Notes under the pieces: model-generated
What the model saw: only the letters and a program-made list of their open reading frames with translations
What the model was told of the DNA's origin: nothing
Database searches by the model: none
Translations under genes and position numbers: made by a program
NCBI RefSeq assembly: GCF_000691505.1
Contig: NZ_JMIP02000014.1
Span: forward strand, 299,943 to 363,942
From: Halostagnicola sp. A56
GTDB taxonomy: Archaea; Halobacteriota; Halobacteria; Halobacteriales; Natrialbaceae
DNA: 64,000 nucleotides
Reading direction: 5' to 3'
Shown: piece by piece, positions 30,701 through 38,106 of the stretch
How the letters are laid out: each line of letters opens with the position of its first letter
Position numbering within the stretch: the stretch's first letter is position 1

Positions 30701-32915
30701 TAAATTTGCTACTGTGACCGACGAGTCCGCCGGTAAAGTCGCCACTCCCGTCGACGCTGCCGGTCGCGTAGGAGTTGTCCACGGTGGTTTCACGCATAAC
30801 ACCAATCAGTCCACCGAAGTTTTTGCTTCCGAGTCCTCCTCCATCGCCGTCGATTCCGGTGACGCTCCCCGTTGCGTACGACTGTCGAATGGCACCGCCA
30901 TTGTTTGTCCCAATGAGTCCGCCGACTCCGCGGGTTCCGCTGACATTTCCGGTCGCGTACGACTCATTCATGGGACCGGCACTGTTCCTCGACCCGATGA
31001 GTCCGCCGACGAAGACATCTCCGGTGACCTTCGCTTCGGCGTACGATTCGTTCACTTCGGCGAGGTCTCCAGTGGAAACTTGATGCTCACCGATGAGGCC
31101 ACCGACCAAATCATCTCCGTAGACGGTTCCCGTCACGTACGACCCCCGAACGGTGCCGCCTTCGTTCGTCCCGATGAGTCCGCCGACTTGCAGGTCACCG
31201 GAGATGTTCACGGACTCGACACCGACGCTTTCGATGGTTGCGCCGTCGGTAACGGTGCCGAACAGTCCGACATCGTCCGCTGTGCGGTCAATATAGAGGT
31301 TCGAAATCGTGTGGCCGTCGCCGTCGAACGATCCCGAGAACTGGCTCCCGTCGAACCCGAGCGGATACCATCCCGTCTCGCTGTTCCACTCGGAAGTCCC
31401 CGACGCGTCGATGTCGAGGCCGAGACGGTAGTCCCCGGCAAGCCCCGCTCGGGTAATCGCCTGCAGTGCCTTGTCGCTTGTAACGACGAGATACCCGTCA
31501 CCGTCGGTCTCCATATCGGCGATGATGGTATCCATCTCGGTGTTGCTGGGGTCGTCGTAGTGCGGCGTCGACAGCGTTCGCGGATTGTTCACGAGGTCGG
31601 GGTAGTCTCCCGCGACGGTCGTCCACGAACCGCTGTCGAAGAGGTCGCTCAGTTCCGTTTCGGACTCGCTTCCCTGCATGTCTGTGGTAGAGAACAGTTC
31701 AGTCACGTCGCCCGAGCCGGTACCGGTACCGGTGCTGGTGCCAACGCCGTTCGACTGATCGTTCCGTTCGCTATCCCAGTACGAGTCGGTTATGGTGCCG
31801 TCGTTGCCACCCGCAAATCCACCGACGTATCTGTCACCGGCGAGCTTGCTGATTTCCCCGGCCGCAAACGCGTCCGTTATCTCGCCGTCGTTGCTACCAA
31901 TGAAGCCACCGAGGAACTGACCGCCAGTGACGCTCCCGGTCGCATACGACTCGCTCACGTCGGCGTTGATATCGTTGTCGTTGCTCCCGATGAGACCACC
32001 CACGTAGCTGTCACTGCCAGCAACGTCACCGCTCGCGTGTGATTCGGCGACGGTTCCTTCGGACACACCGAGGAGTCCGCCGACGTAGCTAGAGCCGTCG
32101 ACATCCCCGGTCGCGGACGATTTGTACACATCGCCCCGGCTGCTTCCCACGAGTCCACCGACTTGCTCAGAGCCGTTGACGCTGCCAGCCGCAGATGAGT
32201 TCCGCACGGTATCGAAACTATACCCGACGAGACCGCCGGTGGTGTCGTCACCATCAATGCTCGCCGTCGCAGACGAGTTCGTCACCTCGCCCGTGTTGGC
32301 TCCGACTAGTCCACCGGTCTCCCCCCCGCCACTGATGGTCCCCGTCACGGATGCATTGTGCACTGTTCCGTCCCCGTTGTATCCCACGAGCCCGCCGGTC
32401 TCTTCGCCACCCGTGATAGTCGCTGATTCGAGACTGACGTTCCCGATACGGAGATCGAAGAGACGGGCGAAGATGCCGACGCGCTCCGTGTCGGGGCGGT
32501 CGATATGGAGGTTCGAAATCGCGAACCCGTTCCCGTCGAACGTGCCGTAGAAGAACTGTTCGCTGCTCCCTATCGGATTGAATCCTGCGCCACCGTTCCA
32601 CGTCGCGGTCTCGCTCGCGTCGATGTCGTTCGTTAGTTCGTAATGATCGCCGAACCCGAGGCTCGTCTCCGCCGTCTGTCCGAGACATTGCAACTGGTCG
32701 AGCGTACTCACCCGAAAGGGGTCGTCGGCCGTCCCGTTACCCTCGAACGTGACCGCGCTACAATCAGGCGCTTCGGGTGTGGCCTGAGACGCCCCTGCGG
32801 TCCCGGTTCCGGCAGCGAGCGAGAGCGCGACAATGGCGGCCGCCAGAAGGACGGACGTGCGGGCGAGTCGCGGTTGTATCGTCACAGATTCACGCCCACC
32901 GTTCACATCGACCAC
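27744..32915 (-). CDS. Giant GLUG-repeat cell-surface protein with membrane anchor
   Basis: The 1,723-residue protein has a signal peptide (LLAAAIVALSLAAGTGTAGA). Three large beta-helix modules follow, near residues 45-420, 460-880 and 900-1280. Each starts with an ADPFxVST- or DIDAS-type entry segment and FDGxGHxISNL, continues with many GLUG repeats (VGGLVGxNxGxVxxSYATGxVxG), and ends with YWDxExTxQS. After these come an Ig-like region, a PGF-pre-PGF-like domain (FEFSVQQDHLDEMGV), a CARDB-like domain (ELADSELSEGDTATVTATVE), a Thr/Glu linker and a C-terminal helix (LGVLLVLVVVAVALGTILWW) with basic end. It is probably an adhesin or matrix protein. The start is a GTG; 32915 or one near 32885 are both possible. 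Confidence 0.85.
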   Translation of the reverse strand: MVDVNGGRESVTIQPRLARTSVLLAAAIVALSLAAGTGTAGASQATPEAPDCSAVTFEGNGTADDPFRVSTLDQLQCLGQTAETSLGFGDHYELTNDIDASETATWNGGAGFNPIGSSEQFFYGTFDGNGFAISNLHIDRPDTERVGIFARLFDLRIGNVSLESATITGGEETGGLVGYNGDGTVHNASVTGTISGGGETGGLVGANTGEVTNSSATASIDGDDTTGGLVGYSFDTVRNSSAAGSVNGSEQVGGLVGSSRGDVYKSSATGDVDGSSYVGGLLGVSEGTVAESHASGDVAGSDSYVGGLIGSNDNDINADVSESYATGSVTGGQFLGGFIGSNDGEITDAFAAGEISKLAGDRYVGGFAGGNDGTITDSYWDSERNDQSNGVGTSTGTGTGSGDVTELFSTTDMQGSESETELSDLFDSGSWTTVAGDYPDLVNNPRTLSTPHYDDPSNTEMDTIIADMETDGDGYLVVTSDKALQAITRAGLAGDYRLGLDIDASGTSEWNSETGWYPLGFDGSQFSGSFDGDGHTISNLYIDRTADDVGLFGTVTDGATIESVGVESVNISGDLQVGGLIGTNEGGTVRGSYVTGTVYGDDLVGGLIGEHQVSTGDLAEVNESYAEAKVTGDVFVGGLIGSRNSAGPMNESYATGNVSGTRGVGGLIGTNNGGAIRQSYATGSVTGIDGDGGGLGSKNFGGLIGVMRETTVDNSYATGSVDGSGDFTGGLVGHSSKFTDDDASTVSNSYATGDIDGGGDFTGGLVGQNVESNIKNAYASGLVNGNDNVGGAVGNNDGGTVETVYWDTETTGQSESDGSDARYGLTTEEMTGLNATVGLFEFDFDDAWQPSATPNGYPNLTVNSDFTDKADAYDGLVDGDGSAADPFEVSTVYELQLISVRLGEGDSFELIRDIDASTTDGWYDEGDGPQGFEPIGNAKEGFSGTFDGGDYVISDVSINRSNSDGVGLFGYVESNGNVSFVGAESATVTGRNNVGGLVGINAGEVSESSVGGEVNGTENVGGLLGQNDDGTVRASSSTARVEGDREIGGLAGTVESGTVHESYATGEIDGSRETGGLVGRSGGTLNASYATGEVDGNSDVGGLVGYTFGTVRGSYATGQVNGTSKIGGLAGSSSDVVNTSYATGRVNGTSQIGGLVGRNSGDVSESSATGAVDGIIKVGGLVGDNFNTVSESSATGQVSGSDEEVGGLVGINGGSVTESFAAGLVGGTDTAIGGLVGKISHHGTAENSYWDRGTTNQSVAVGSGTGTNITGFGTLGGDAVAPEMQGVSAIDNLSNLSFTTWSATDAYPVVTATIRDLNLTLGADNLTAGQSTEANVTLTLLDDTTTTTATTTSEYSSNDTSTATVRNERVRATDAGEALLTAELNAITGTASLSVAPASSDGGGGGAPPLDLRVTDQATVEATGGRAGDTIRISDETTGRAGSLGERGAVGMDALSVELANSRNFWVSVETFESGTASDDDAESQNGQDGANESRSNVSAAFETETRTLAAGYVTVTHNLEPADITNATFEFSVQQDHLDEMGVAPENVTLYRQSDGWSALPTEYLGVTGNESRFEAVSPGFSSFAIGTGEPPSAVTDVELADSELSEGDTATVTATVENRGEVAAEHTTSLTANGETVATETLGLEPGETGKVPLSFEPVAGEYELTVDGLHVGTLAVVEPTTAEPTTVETEERESSPLGVLLVLVVVAVALGTILWWRRFQ

Positions 32916-33189
32916 CCGCTACTCGAACTCGACTGCAGGCCGATAGTGGTGTCTATCTGACCGATGGTGTCGTCGGTCCGACAGTCGGTGAGTGTATTCG
33001 TTTCTACTCCGGGAAATGTTCGTACGTTTAGATAAATCATGGCGGTTGGGTGAGTGTATGAATACTCTCAATGAACGACGGTTGCATAAGCGAAATCCAC
33101 CCATATGACGTAGTTTCCCGACCTATCCCGCGACTAAAATCGAGTGTAGGTAGAAGATTCACTACCATATACCTTCATCTGTTGGTAAA
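32916..33189. other. Divergent AT-rich intergenic region between the GLUG gene and the regulator
   Basis: I see no gene here. Base composition drops well below the coding average. On the minus strand an ATTTATC-type element near 33030-33037 could serve the GLUG gene, leaving a long leader. The string GGTGAGTGTAT occurs twice, near 32988-32998 and 33050-33060. Both promoters of the divergent pair must lie in or next to this region. Confidence 0.4.
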
Positions 33190-33197
33190 TTATTTAT
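33190..33197 (+). promoter_or_regulatory. TATA-like box for the regulator transcript
   Basis: TTATTTAT at 33190-33197 is centred about 27 bases before the ATG of the 27-residue upstream ORF at 33221. That is the leaderless spacing. No comparable element sits at the right distance from the regulator's own ATG at 33301. Confidence 0.5.
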
Positions 33198-33220
33198 CAG
33201 CACGTTCTCTACCCGAATCC

Positions 33221-33304
33221 ATGAGAACTTGCCGTCACATTTCATCACGTCTCCGTGTCCTCGACTCGCGGAACCTATCATTTGTCCGAATTGAGTGTCG
33301 ATGA
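33221..33304 (+). CDS. Putative 27-residue upstream ORF coupled to the HTH_10 regulator
   Basis: The ATG at 33221 lies at leaderless distance from a TATA-like box. The frame codes for a basic peptide (MRTCRHISSRLRVLDSRN and so on) and its TGA overlaps the regulator ATG as ATGA at 33301-33304. This arrangement would make regulator translation depend on translating the short ORF. The peptide itself resembles nothing I know. Evidence is positional only. Confidence 0.4.
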   Translation: MRTCRHISSRLRVLDSRNLSFVRIECR

Positions 33305-35247
33305 ACGAAGACCAGATACACGTCCTGTTCGTCGACGACGACGAGCAGTGGGCGCGATATATGGCCAACGAGCTAGAAAACGAGGACCCCGCGTTCTCGG
33401 TGACGGTCGCTCTGAACGCGAACGAGGCGGTCGTCGCCCTTACCGACGACCGATCGATAGAGTGCGTCGTCACCGACTTCCGAATGCCCGAAATCGACGG
33501 CATCCAGATGCTCGAGCGCGTCCGAGAGTCCCATCCTCATCTCCCCTCCATCCTCGTCACCGGCAGCGGAAGCGAGGATGTCGCCGCACGAGCAATCAAC
33601 GCTGGCGTCACCGATTACCTTCGAAAAGACCCTCGGGTGGACCAGACACCCGTATTCGCGAACCGCATTCGACAGGCCGTAGCGCGCGCCAGACTGCGGA
33701 CGGAAATCCGGGAGAGCGAACACCGATACCGCACTGTCATCGAACAGACCCGTGACGCGATCGTGATTCTCCGAGACGATACGGTCGTCTTCGCGAACGA
33801 CCGATTCCGGGATCTGTGTGAACCCGACCTCGACACCGATTCCTCGACCGCCTTTCACTCCTACGTCCATGAGGACGATTACGAACTCGTTGGCGATCTC
33901 CGCAGGGCGACTCGGTCGGGTGAGGACCCCGGATTACGTGAGGTTCGTCTCCTCAGACCGACCGGTGAGGTTCGCCACTGCGAGCTCCTCGGGGACACCA
34001 TCACCTACGAGAACCACTCCGCGACGCTGCTTTCGATTCGCGATGTAACCCTCCGTCGGTCGCGCGAGCGCACGCTCAAGCGAGAGCGGGAGTTCAACCG
34101 AAGGGTACAGAAGTGCCTCGTCAGCGTCCGGACTCGGGACGAGCTCGAATCGGAGATTACGAACGTTCTCTCTTCCTACGGGTACGACCTCGTGTGGATA
34201 GGCAGTGCCGACCGAGGCGGCGTTCGAACGCGGACACAAGCGGGCGAGACCAAGTACATCTCGCGACTGGCGGACCGTGCTTCCGACGGAGACCACGGCG
34301 GGGACCCGACACTCTGGAGCGCCCGAACCGGTGAGGCCCAGTTCGTCCCGGACTTCGAAACTCTCATGCCAACCGAACCGCGAAACGACGCCCTCAAATG
34401 CGGACTCCGGAGCGGATACGCCCTTCCCCTCCGCCACGGGGACATCTCCTACGGAATCCTCGCCGTCTATCACGAGGACCCCTCCCGACTCGACGAAGCC
34501 GAGCGCTCGCTTCTGGCCGAGATCGCAGAAACGATGAGCTTTGCCATTCACCACGTCGAGACGGAGCAGACGCTGACCAGCACAGAGAGAATTGTCGTCG
34601 AGGTCGAGATCGAATCGGACGCCTACTACCTCCCGCGCCTGCTCTCCGAGCGATTCGATAACTCCTCCTTCGAGGTGACAGTAAACGGAACGCAACTCAT
34701 CGATGAGAATACGTGCGTTCAGTATCTATCGTGTTCGAGCGACTGTCCCGACACCTTCGCCGCCGCACTTGACGAGAATCCGTCGGTTCGCGCCCAGAGA
34801 GTCATCGACAGCGACGAACCAGCTACCTATCAAGTCACCGTCGAAGACGACACGCCCGAAGCGAACCTCGGTTCGGCCGGCGCGCTCGTTCGATCCACGA
34901 CCGTCACTCCGGGTCGTACAACCGTCACCTTCGAACTCTCCAATCGGGGGTATCTCCAGTCCGTAATAAACCGATTGAAAGACCAGTACGGCCCCGTCGC
35001 TGTCCGATCGGTCGTTGAGCGAGAGACGGGTCAGACGCGCGACAGGGTTGGGCGAATCGACATCGACTCGCTGACCGAGAAACAACTGCTCGCGCTCGAA
35101 GCCGCCTACCACCAGGGATACTTCGACCGTCCTCGTCGCCACTCCGCAACCGACATCGCCGAATCGCTCGGAATTACCCACACGACATACCTCCAGCACC
35201 TTCGAGTGGCCCAGCGGAAGTTCTTTGGACAGGTATTCGGGGGTTGA
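33301..35247 (+). CDS. Response-regulator REC-PAS-GAF-HTH_10 (Bat-type) transcription regulator
   Basis: The 648-residue protein has four parts. The receiver domain (about residues 1-125) carries VDDDEQW, the phosphoacceptor Asp in VVTDFRMPEIDG, LVTGSGSE and the Lys in YLRKDP. A PAS domain spans about 140-255 (YRTVIEQTRDAIVILRD). A GAF-like region spans about 275-420. Then come a Bat-type domain and a C-terminal HTH_10 with LTEKQLLALEAAYHQGYFD and DIAESLGITHTTYLQHLR. It is a phospho-dependent transcription regulator. The histidine kinase gene just downstream on the other strand is a natural candidate partner, and the divergent GLUG surface protein a possible target. Confidence 0.88.
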   Translation: MNEDQIHVLFVDDDEQWARYMANELENEDPAFSVTVALNANEAVVALTDDRSIECVVTDFRMPEIDGIQMLERVRESHPHLPSILVTGSGSEDVAARAINAGVTDYLRKDPRVDQTPVFANRIRQAVARARLRTEIRESEHRYRTVIEQTRDAIVILRDDTVVFANDRFRDLCEPDLDTDSSTAFHSYVHEDDYELVGDLRRATRSGEDPGLREVRLLRPTGEVRHCELLGDTITYENHSATLLSIRDVTLRRSRERTLKREREFNRRVQKCLVSVRTRDELESEITNVLSSYGYDLVWIGSADRGGVRTRTQAGETKYISRLADRASDGDHGGDPTLWSARTGEAQFVPDFETLMPTEPRNDALKCGLRSGYALPLRHGDISYGILAVYHEDPSRLDEAERSLLAEIAETMSFAIHHVETEQTLTSTERIVVEVEIESDAYYLPRLLSERFDNSSFEVTVNGTQLIDENTCVQYLSCSSDCPDTFAAALDENPSVRAQRVIDSDEPATYQVTVEDDTPEANLGSAGALVRSTTVTPGRTTVTFELSNRGYLQSVINRLKDQYGPVAVRSVVERETGQTRDRVGRIDIDSLTEKQLLALEAAYHQGYFDRPRRHSATDIAESLGITHTTYLQHLRVAQRKFFGQVFGG

Positions 35248-35283
35248 TCGACTCCACGAACGGCCGAGAGCGGTGAGCGTCGC

Positions 35284-36375
35284 TTAGTCGGTTCGTATCT
35301 CGAACCTCGCGCCGCCGTCTACTGCGCCCGTTATCGCCAGCTCCCAACCCTGGGCCTCTATGAACTCGCTGACGATGGTGAGACCGTCGCCGGTCCCCTC
35401 ATCAGCGGTCGAATAGCCGTACTCCAGAACAGTCTCGACCCGTTCGGACGGAATCCCGGTCCCGTCGTCCGCTACGTAGAAGCCCTGACGCTCGGCGAGC
35501 GAGCCGACGGTAACCGTCACCGGCGTCTCGTTGTGAACGATCGCGTTTCGAAACAGGTTCTCGAAGATGTGGTCGAGCAGTCCGAGGTCGGCCTCGTACT
35601 CGCGGTCCGGGTCGATTCGGACGCGGAGTTCGCTGTCGCCCGTCTCGGTCATCGCCCACGCCGCTTCGGCGCGAGTGGCGATAGCTACCGGCGTCGTTTT
35701 GACATCTCGACGCTGACTCATCGTAAGCGTCCGGAGTTCGTCTATCATTCTCGCCATCCGGTCGACGGGTTCGACCATCGCGTCGAGGGACTCGCTGTCG
35801 TGTTCTTCGCGGGCCTGTCTGAGTCGGCCCGTCGCAACGCTCAGCGGACTTCGAAAGTCGTGAGAGACCACGGAGGCGAACCGGTCGAGACGCCGATTCT
35901 GTCGCCGCAATTGCTCGTTCGAGCGTTTTAACTCCGCTTGCGTCTCTTTTAATTTCCGCTCGCGGCGTTTGCGTTCGGTGACCTCGCGTGTCACTGTCAC
36001 GACACCATCGAGGTCGTATTCGGACGGAATCGGAGACGCACTACTCTCGATCCAAATCCAGTGTCCATCACCGTGGCGAAACCGGAGTTCGACTGTCATC
36101 GGAGCAGTACCAGCCAGCGCCGACTCGAAACATTCGACTGCGCGCTCCTTGTCTTCCGAATGGATAAACTCCTCAAGCGGTGTCTCAAGAAACTCTTTGG
36201 TGGTTCGACCCAACATCTCTTCGGTATTCGTAACGTACGCCATCTCCCCATCCGGTCTGATGTGTGTGAAGATGTCCGTCGTACTATCGACGAACGCCCA
36301 ACTCCGATCTGCCACATCAGTCTCGTGGAGCCAAGTAGCCTGCGTGTCTTCGGCTGTGTCGTCTGGCTCCCTCAT
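35284..36375 (-). CDS. PAS-domain sensor histidine kinase
   Basis: The 363-residue protein has a PAS domain (about residues 25-135, ending VTVTREVTERKRRERKL) and a coiled-coil linker. The kinase core follows: H box VVSHDFRSPLSVATGRL near residue 170, N box ENLFRNAIVHNETPV near 265, G1 VADDGTGIPSERV and G2 DEGTGDGLTIV. No transmembrane segment is visible, so it senses an internal signal. It converges with the REC-HTH_10 regulator gene 36 bases away and is likely its partner, by proximity only. A TATA box inside a palindrome lies 25 bases upstream of the ATG. Confidence 0.88.
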   Translation of the reverse strand: MREPDDTAEDTQATWLHETDVADRSWAFVDSTTDIFTHIRPDGEMAYVTNTEEMLGRTTKEFLETPLEEFIHSEDKERAVECFESALAGTAPMTVELRFRHGDGHWIWIESSASPIPSEYDLDGVVTVTREVTERKRRERKLKETQAELKRSNEQLRRQNRRLDRFASVVSHDFRSPLSVATGRLRQAREEHDSESLDAMVEPVDRMARMIDELRTLTMSQRRDVKTTPVAIATRAEAAWAMTETGDSELRVRIDPDREYEADLGLLDHIFENLFRNAIVHNETPVTVTVGSLAERQGFYVADDGTGIPSERVETVLEYGYSTADEGTGDGLTIVSEFIEAQGWELAITGAVDGGARFEIRTD

Positions 36376-36397
36376 ATTACTGCGTTTGTGGTGAAAC

Positions 36398-36410
36398 AGT
36401 ATATAATACT
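36398..36410 (-). promoter_or_regulatory. Palindromic TATA region of the histidine kinase gene
   Basis: AGTATATAATACT at 36398-36410 is an inverted repeat with 5-base arms around a 3-base centre. It contains the TATA box about 25 bases upstream of the kinase ATG at 36375. GTTTG (36384-36388) and CAAAC (36414-36418) form a second, wider inverted pair around it. A repressor bound here would block promoter recognition. Confidence 0.4.
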
Positions 36411-36593
36411 ACGCAAACAATGTATTTCTCTGTCATCTGACCGACGGGCAGAATTCTACTCGACACGCTTGTCAGACGACCCGTCCTAGGCCACGCTATT
36501 GTTTCTGCTCACCGAGAACGCGCCACCGACCCACGTCCTCGTTTTCGGCGCCGACTGCTATCCGCTCCCGTCACGAACCGCCACGACAGGCAC

Positions 36594-37094
36594 TTGCTGC
36601 TGCTCGCCTGCCCCGAGCACGGGACCACGCTCGGCTATCCGGTCCCGCCAGTCGCCGCCGGCCACCAGTCGCTCGAGACGCTCGTAGAAATTGCGCTCCG
36701 GCGACACGCGGCCGATATCGAATCGGTTCGTCGCGGGGTCTGTCCGTACTGCTGGGGACCCGCTACGATCTCGTTTCCGCGGGAGACGCTCCCGGATCTA
36801 TACCTCCGGCTCGAGACGGTCTACGCGACGGTCGCCTGCGAGGCGTGCTGGATGTCTTATCCGGTTCCGATTCCCGAACTACTCGCACGTCTTCCGGCCG
36901 TCATCTCGCTGTACGAGGATAACGACCTCGATCCGCTCGAGGCGCAACTCGGGCCGAGGGCCCTCTCGAGCGTCAGTGAAGTGGAACTACTCGATAACGG
37001 GATGGCCAACGTCGACATCTCCCTCGACGAGACGGGACTCGAAGTCGTCATCGACGGTGACGGGAAAATACAGCAGTGTCATCGATCCGACTGA
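36594..37094 (+). pseudogene. 5'-truncated haloarchaeal HTH regulator, C-terminal zinc-ribbon domain only
   Basis: The surviving frame reads LLLACPEHGTTLGYPVPP, ALRRHAADIESVRRGVCPYC, YATVACEACWMSYPVPIPE, and ends with a beta-rich VDISLDETGLEVVIDGDG. This is the C-terminal, two-CxxC metal-binding half seen in haloarchaeal ArsR-like winged-helix regulators, where it follows a DNA-binding domain of about 100 residues. That domain is missing. The frame stays open about 45 bases upstream (NRHDRH), but no ATG or DNA-binding segment precedes it, only the kinase promoter region. The first usable start is a TTG at 36594. I treat it as a remnant. Confidence 0.65.
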
Positions 37095-37267
37095 TGTGAT
37101 TTTCGGACCCACTCGAGAGGATCGAGCGGTGGTGCTAACTGGAAGGAATCGTTCCGAGCCCTCCGCCTCCACCTGCTAGCTGTTAACAGTAAACATCGTG
37201 TTAGCACGAAATCCGAAAAAGTAACGCTCATATTACGCGACTCCAAAGGGCTGCTAGACATCAGTTC

Positions 37268-37480
37268 ATGTCCCTCGAAACTGGCGCGACCGTGACAGCT
37301 AGCATCGTTCCGTCCGATCCAACGATGGGTGTCGCCGCGTTCGCGAGTGTAGCACTGGCCCTGATCGTCGGAGCCATGCTGTTTCTCACGTTAACGTCGA
37401 CGGCCTCCGTCTCGGACGCACCCAGTGCGTCGACGACGCACTCGAACGCGTCCGCCAAAGCCGCCGAAACGAACGACTGA
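37268..37480 (+). CDS. Possible small single-pass membrane protein
   Basis: The 70-residue reading frame has a hydrophobic segment at about residues 22-42 (AAFASVALALIVGAMLFLTL) followed by a Ser/Thr/Ala-rich tail. The AT-rich CATATTACG near 37229-37237 is about 35 bases upstream, slightly far for a leaderless TATA box. No family is recognised. An overlapping minus-strand frame at 37261-37458 has no such pattern. The call is weak. Confidence 0.4.
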   Translation: MSLETGATVTASIVPSDPTMGVAAFASVALALIVGAMLFLTLTSTASVSDAPSASTTHSNASAKAAETND

Positions 37481-37695
37481 GAACGACGATCTAACTTTTT
37501 CGAGATCGGTTCGGTTCAACCGCTCGACGATCAATTGGGTTGGAAAGCGACCGGCTTGGATACTCGAGCAGGCGGCGAAGCGTAGTCGGGACCGCCGATA
37601 GTGAGGCACGATCCCACCAGAACGGACCGGCATGCCGTCATGCTCACCCCTCGCTTGTTTACCGCTCGTCGTGGAAGGGGCAGGCGGTCGAAACG

Positions 37696-38019
37696 ATGAG
37701 CAATTCATACAGTCCCACTCGCGAACTCGGCATCGAATTCGGCGAACTCGAGGGGAAACTCGCCGACCACGCCTATCCGACGACGAACGAGGAACTCGTC
37801 GACACCTACGGCGAGTACGCACTCGAGCTCCCGGACGGCTCGGAGTCGCTCGGGGAACTGCTGGGTATGACCTCGAACGAAACCTACAACTCGCCGACCG
37901 AGGCGCGACAGGCGATTTTCAACATGGTCGACAGCAGGGCGATCGGCCGGAAGTTCTACTCCGACCGGACCCCGCCCGCACTCGGCGAGACTCGAGAGGA
38001 CGAGCAGATCTCGTTCTAA
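37696..38019 (+). CDS. DUF5789 family protein
   Basis: The 107-residue haloarchaeal protein contains ELEGKLADHAYPTTNEELV, then EYALELPDGSESLGELLG, and ends with RQAIFNMVDSRAIGRKFYSDR. It is small, soluble and acidic. The first part resembles small DUF2795-like helical domains. Function is unknown. The ATG at 37696 is at the start of the conserved region; the frame extends upstream but with no conservation signs. Confidence 0.72.
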   Translation: MSNSYSPTRELGIEFGELEGKLADHAYPTTNEELVDTYGEYALELPDGSESLGELLGMTSNETYNSPTEARQAIFNMVDSRAIGRKFYSDRTPPALGETREDEQISF

Positions 38020-38106
38020 CCGCCCGCTCGTCCGCGCATTGTCGCGCTCGTTCGCGGGCGAACAGCCGGCCCGGAAATCAGACTGCTCGTTCACGAGTAG
38101 CCGACC

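Noticed and set aside
30369..32042. Plus-strand 557-codon frame inside the GLUG gene, and shorter frames beside it
   Set aside because: These repeat in step with the GLUG repeats on the other strand. They exist because the repeat codons are GC-rich and lack stops in antisense.
28985..32400. Regularly spaced similar sequences that could suggest a CRISPR array
   Set aside because: The repeats are in-frame codons of the GLUG surface protein, imperfect and without conserved spacer length. No cas genes are present.
37261..37458. Minus-strand 65-codon frame
   Set aside because: It overlaps a better plus-strand candidate that has a clear membrane segment.
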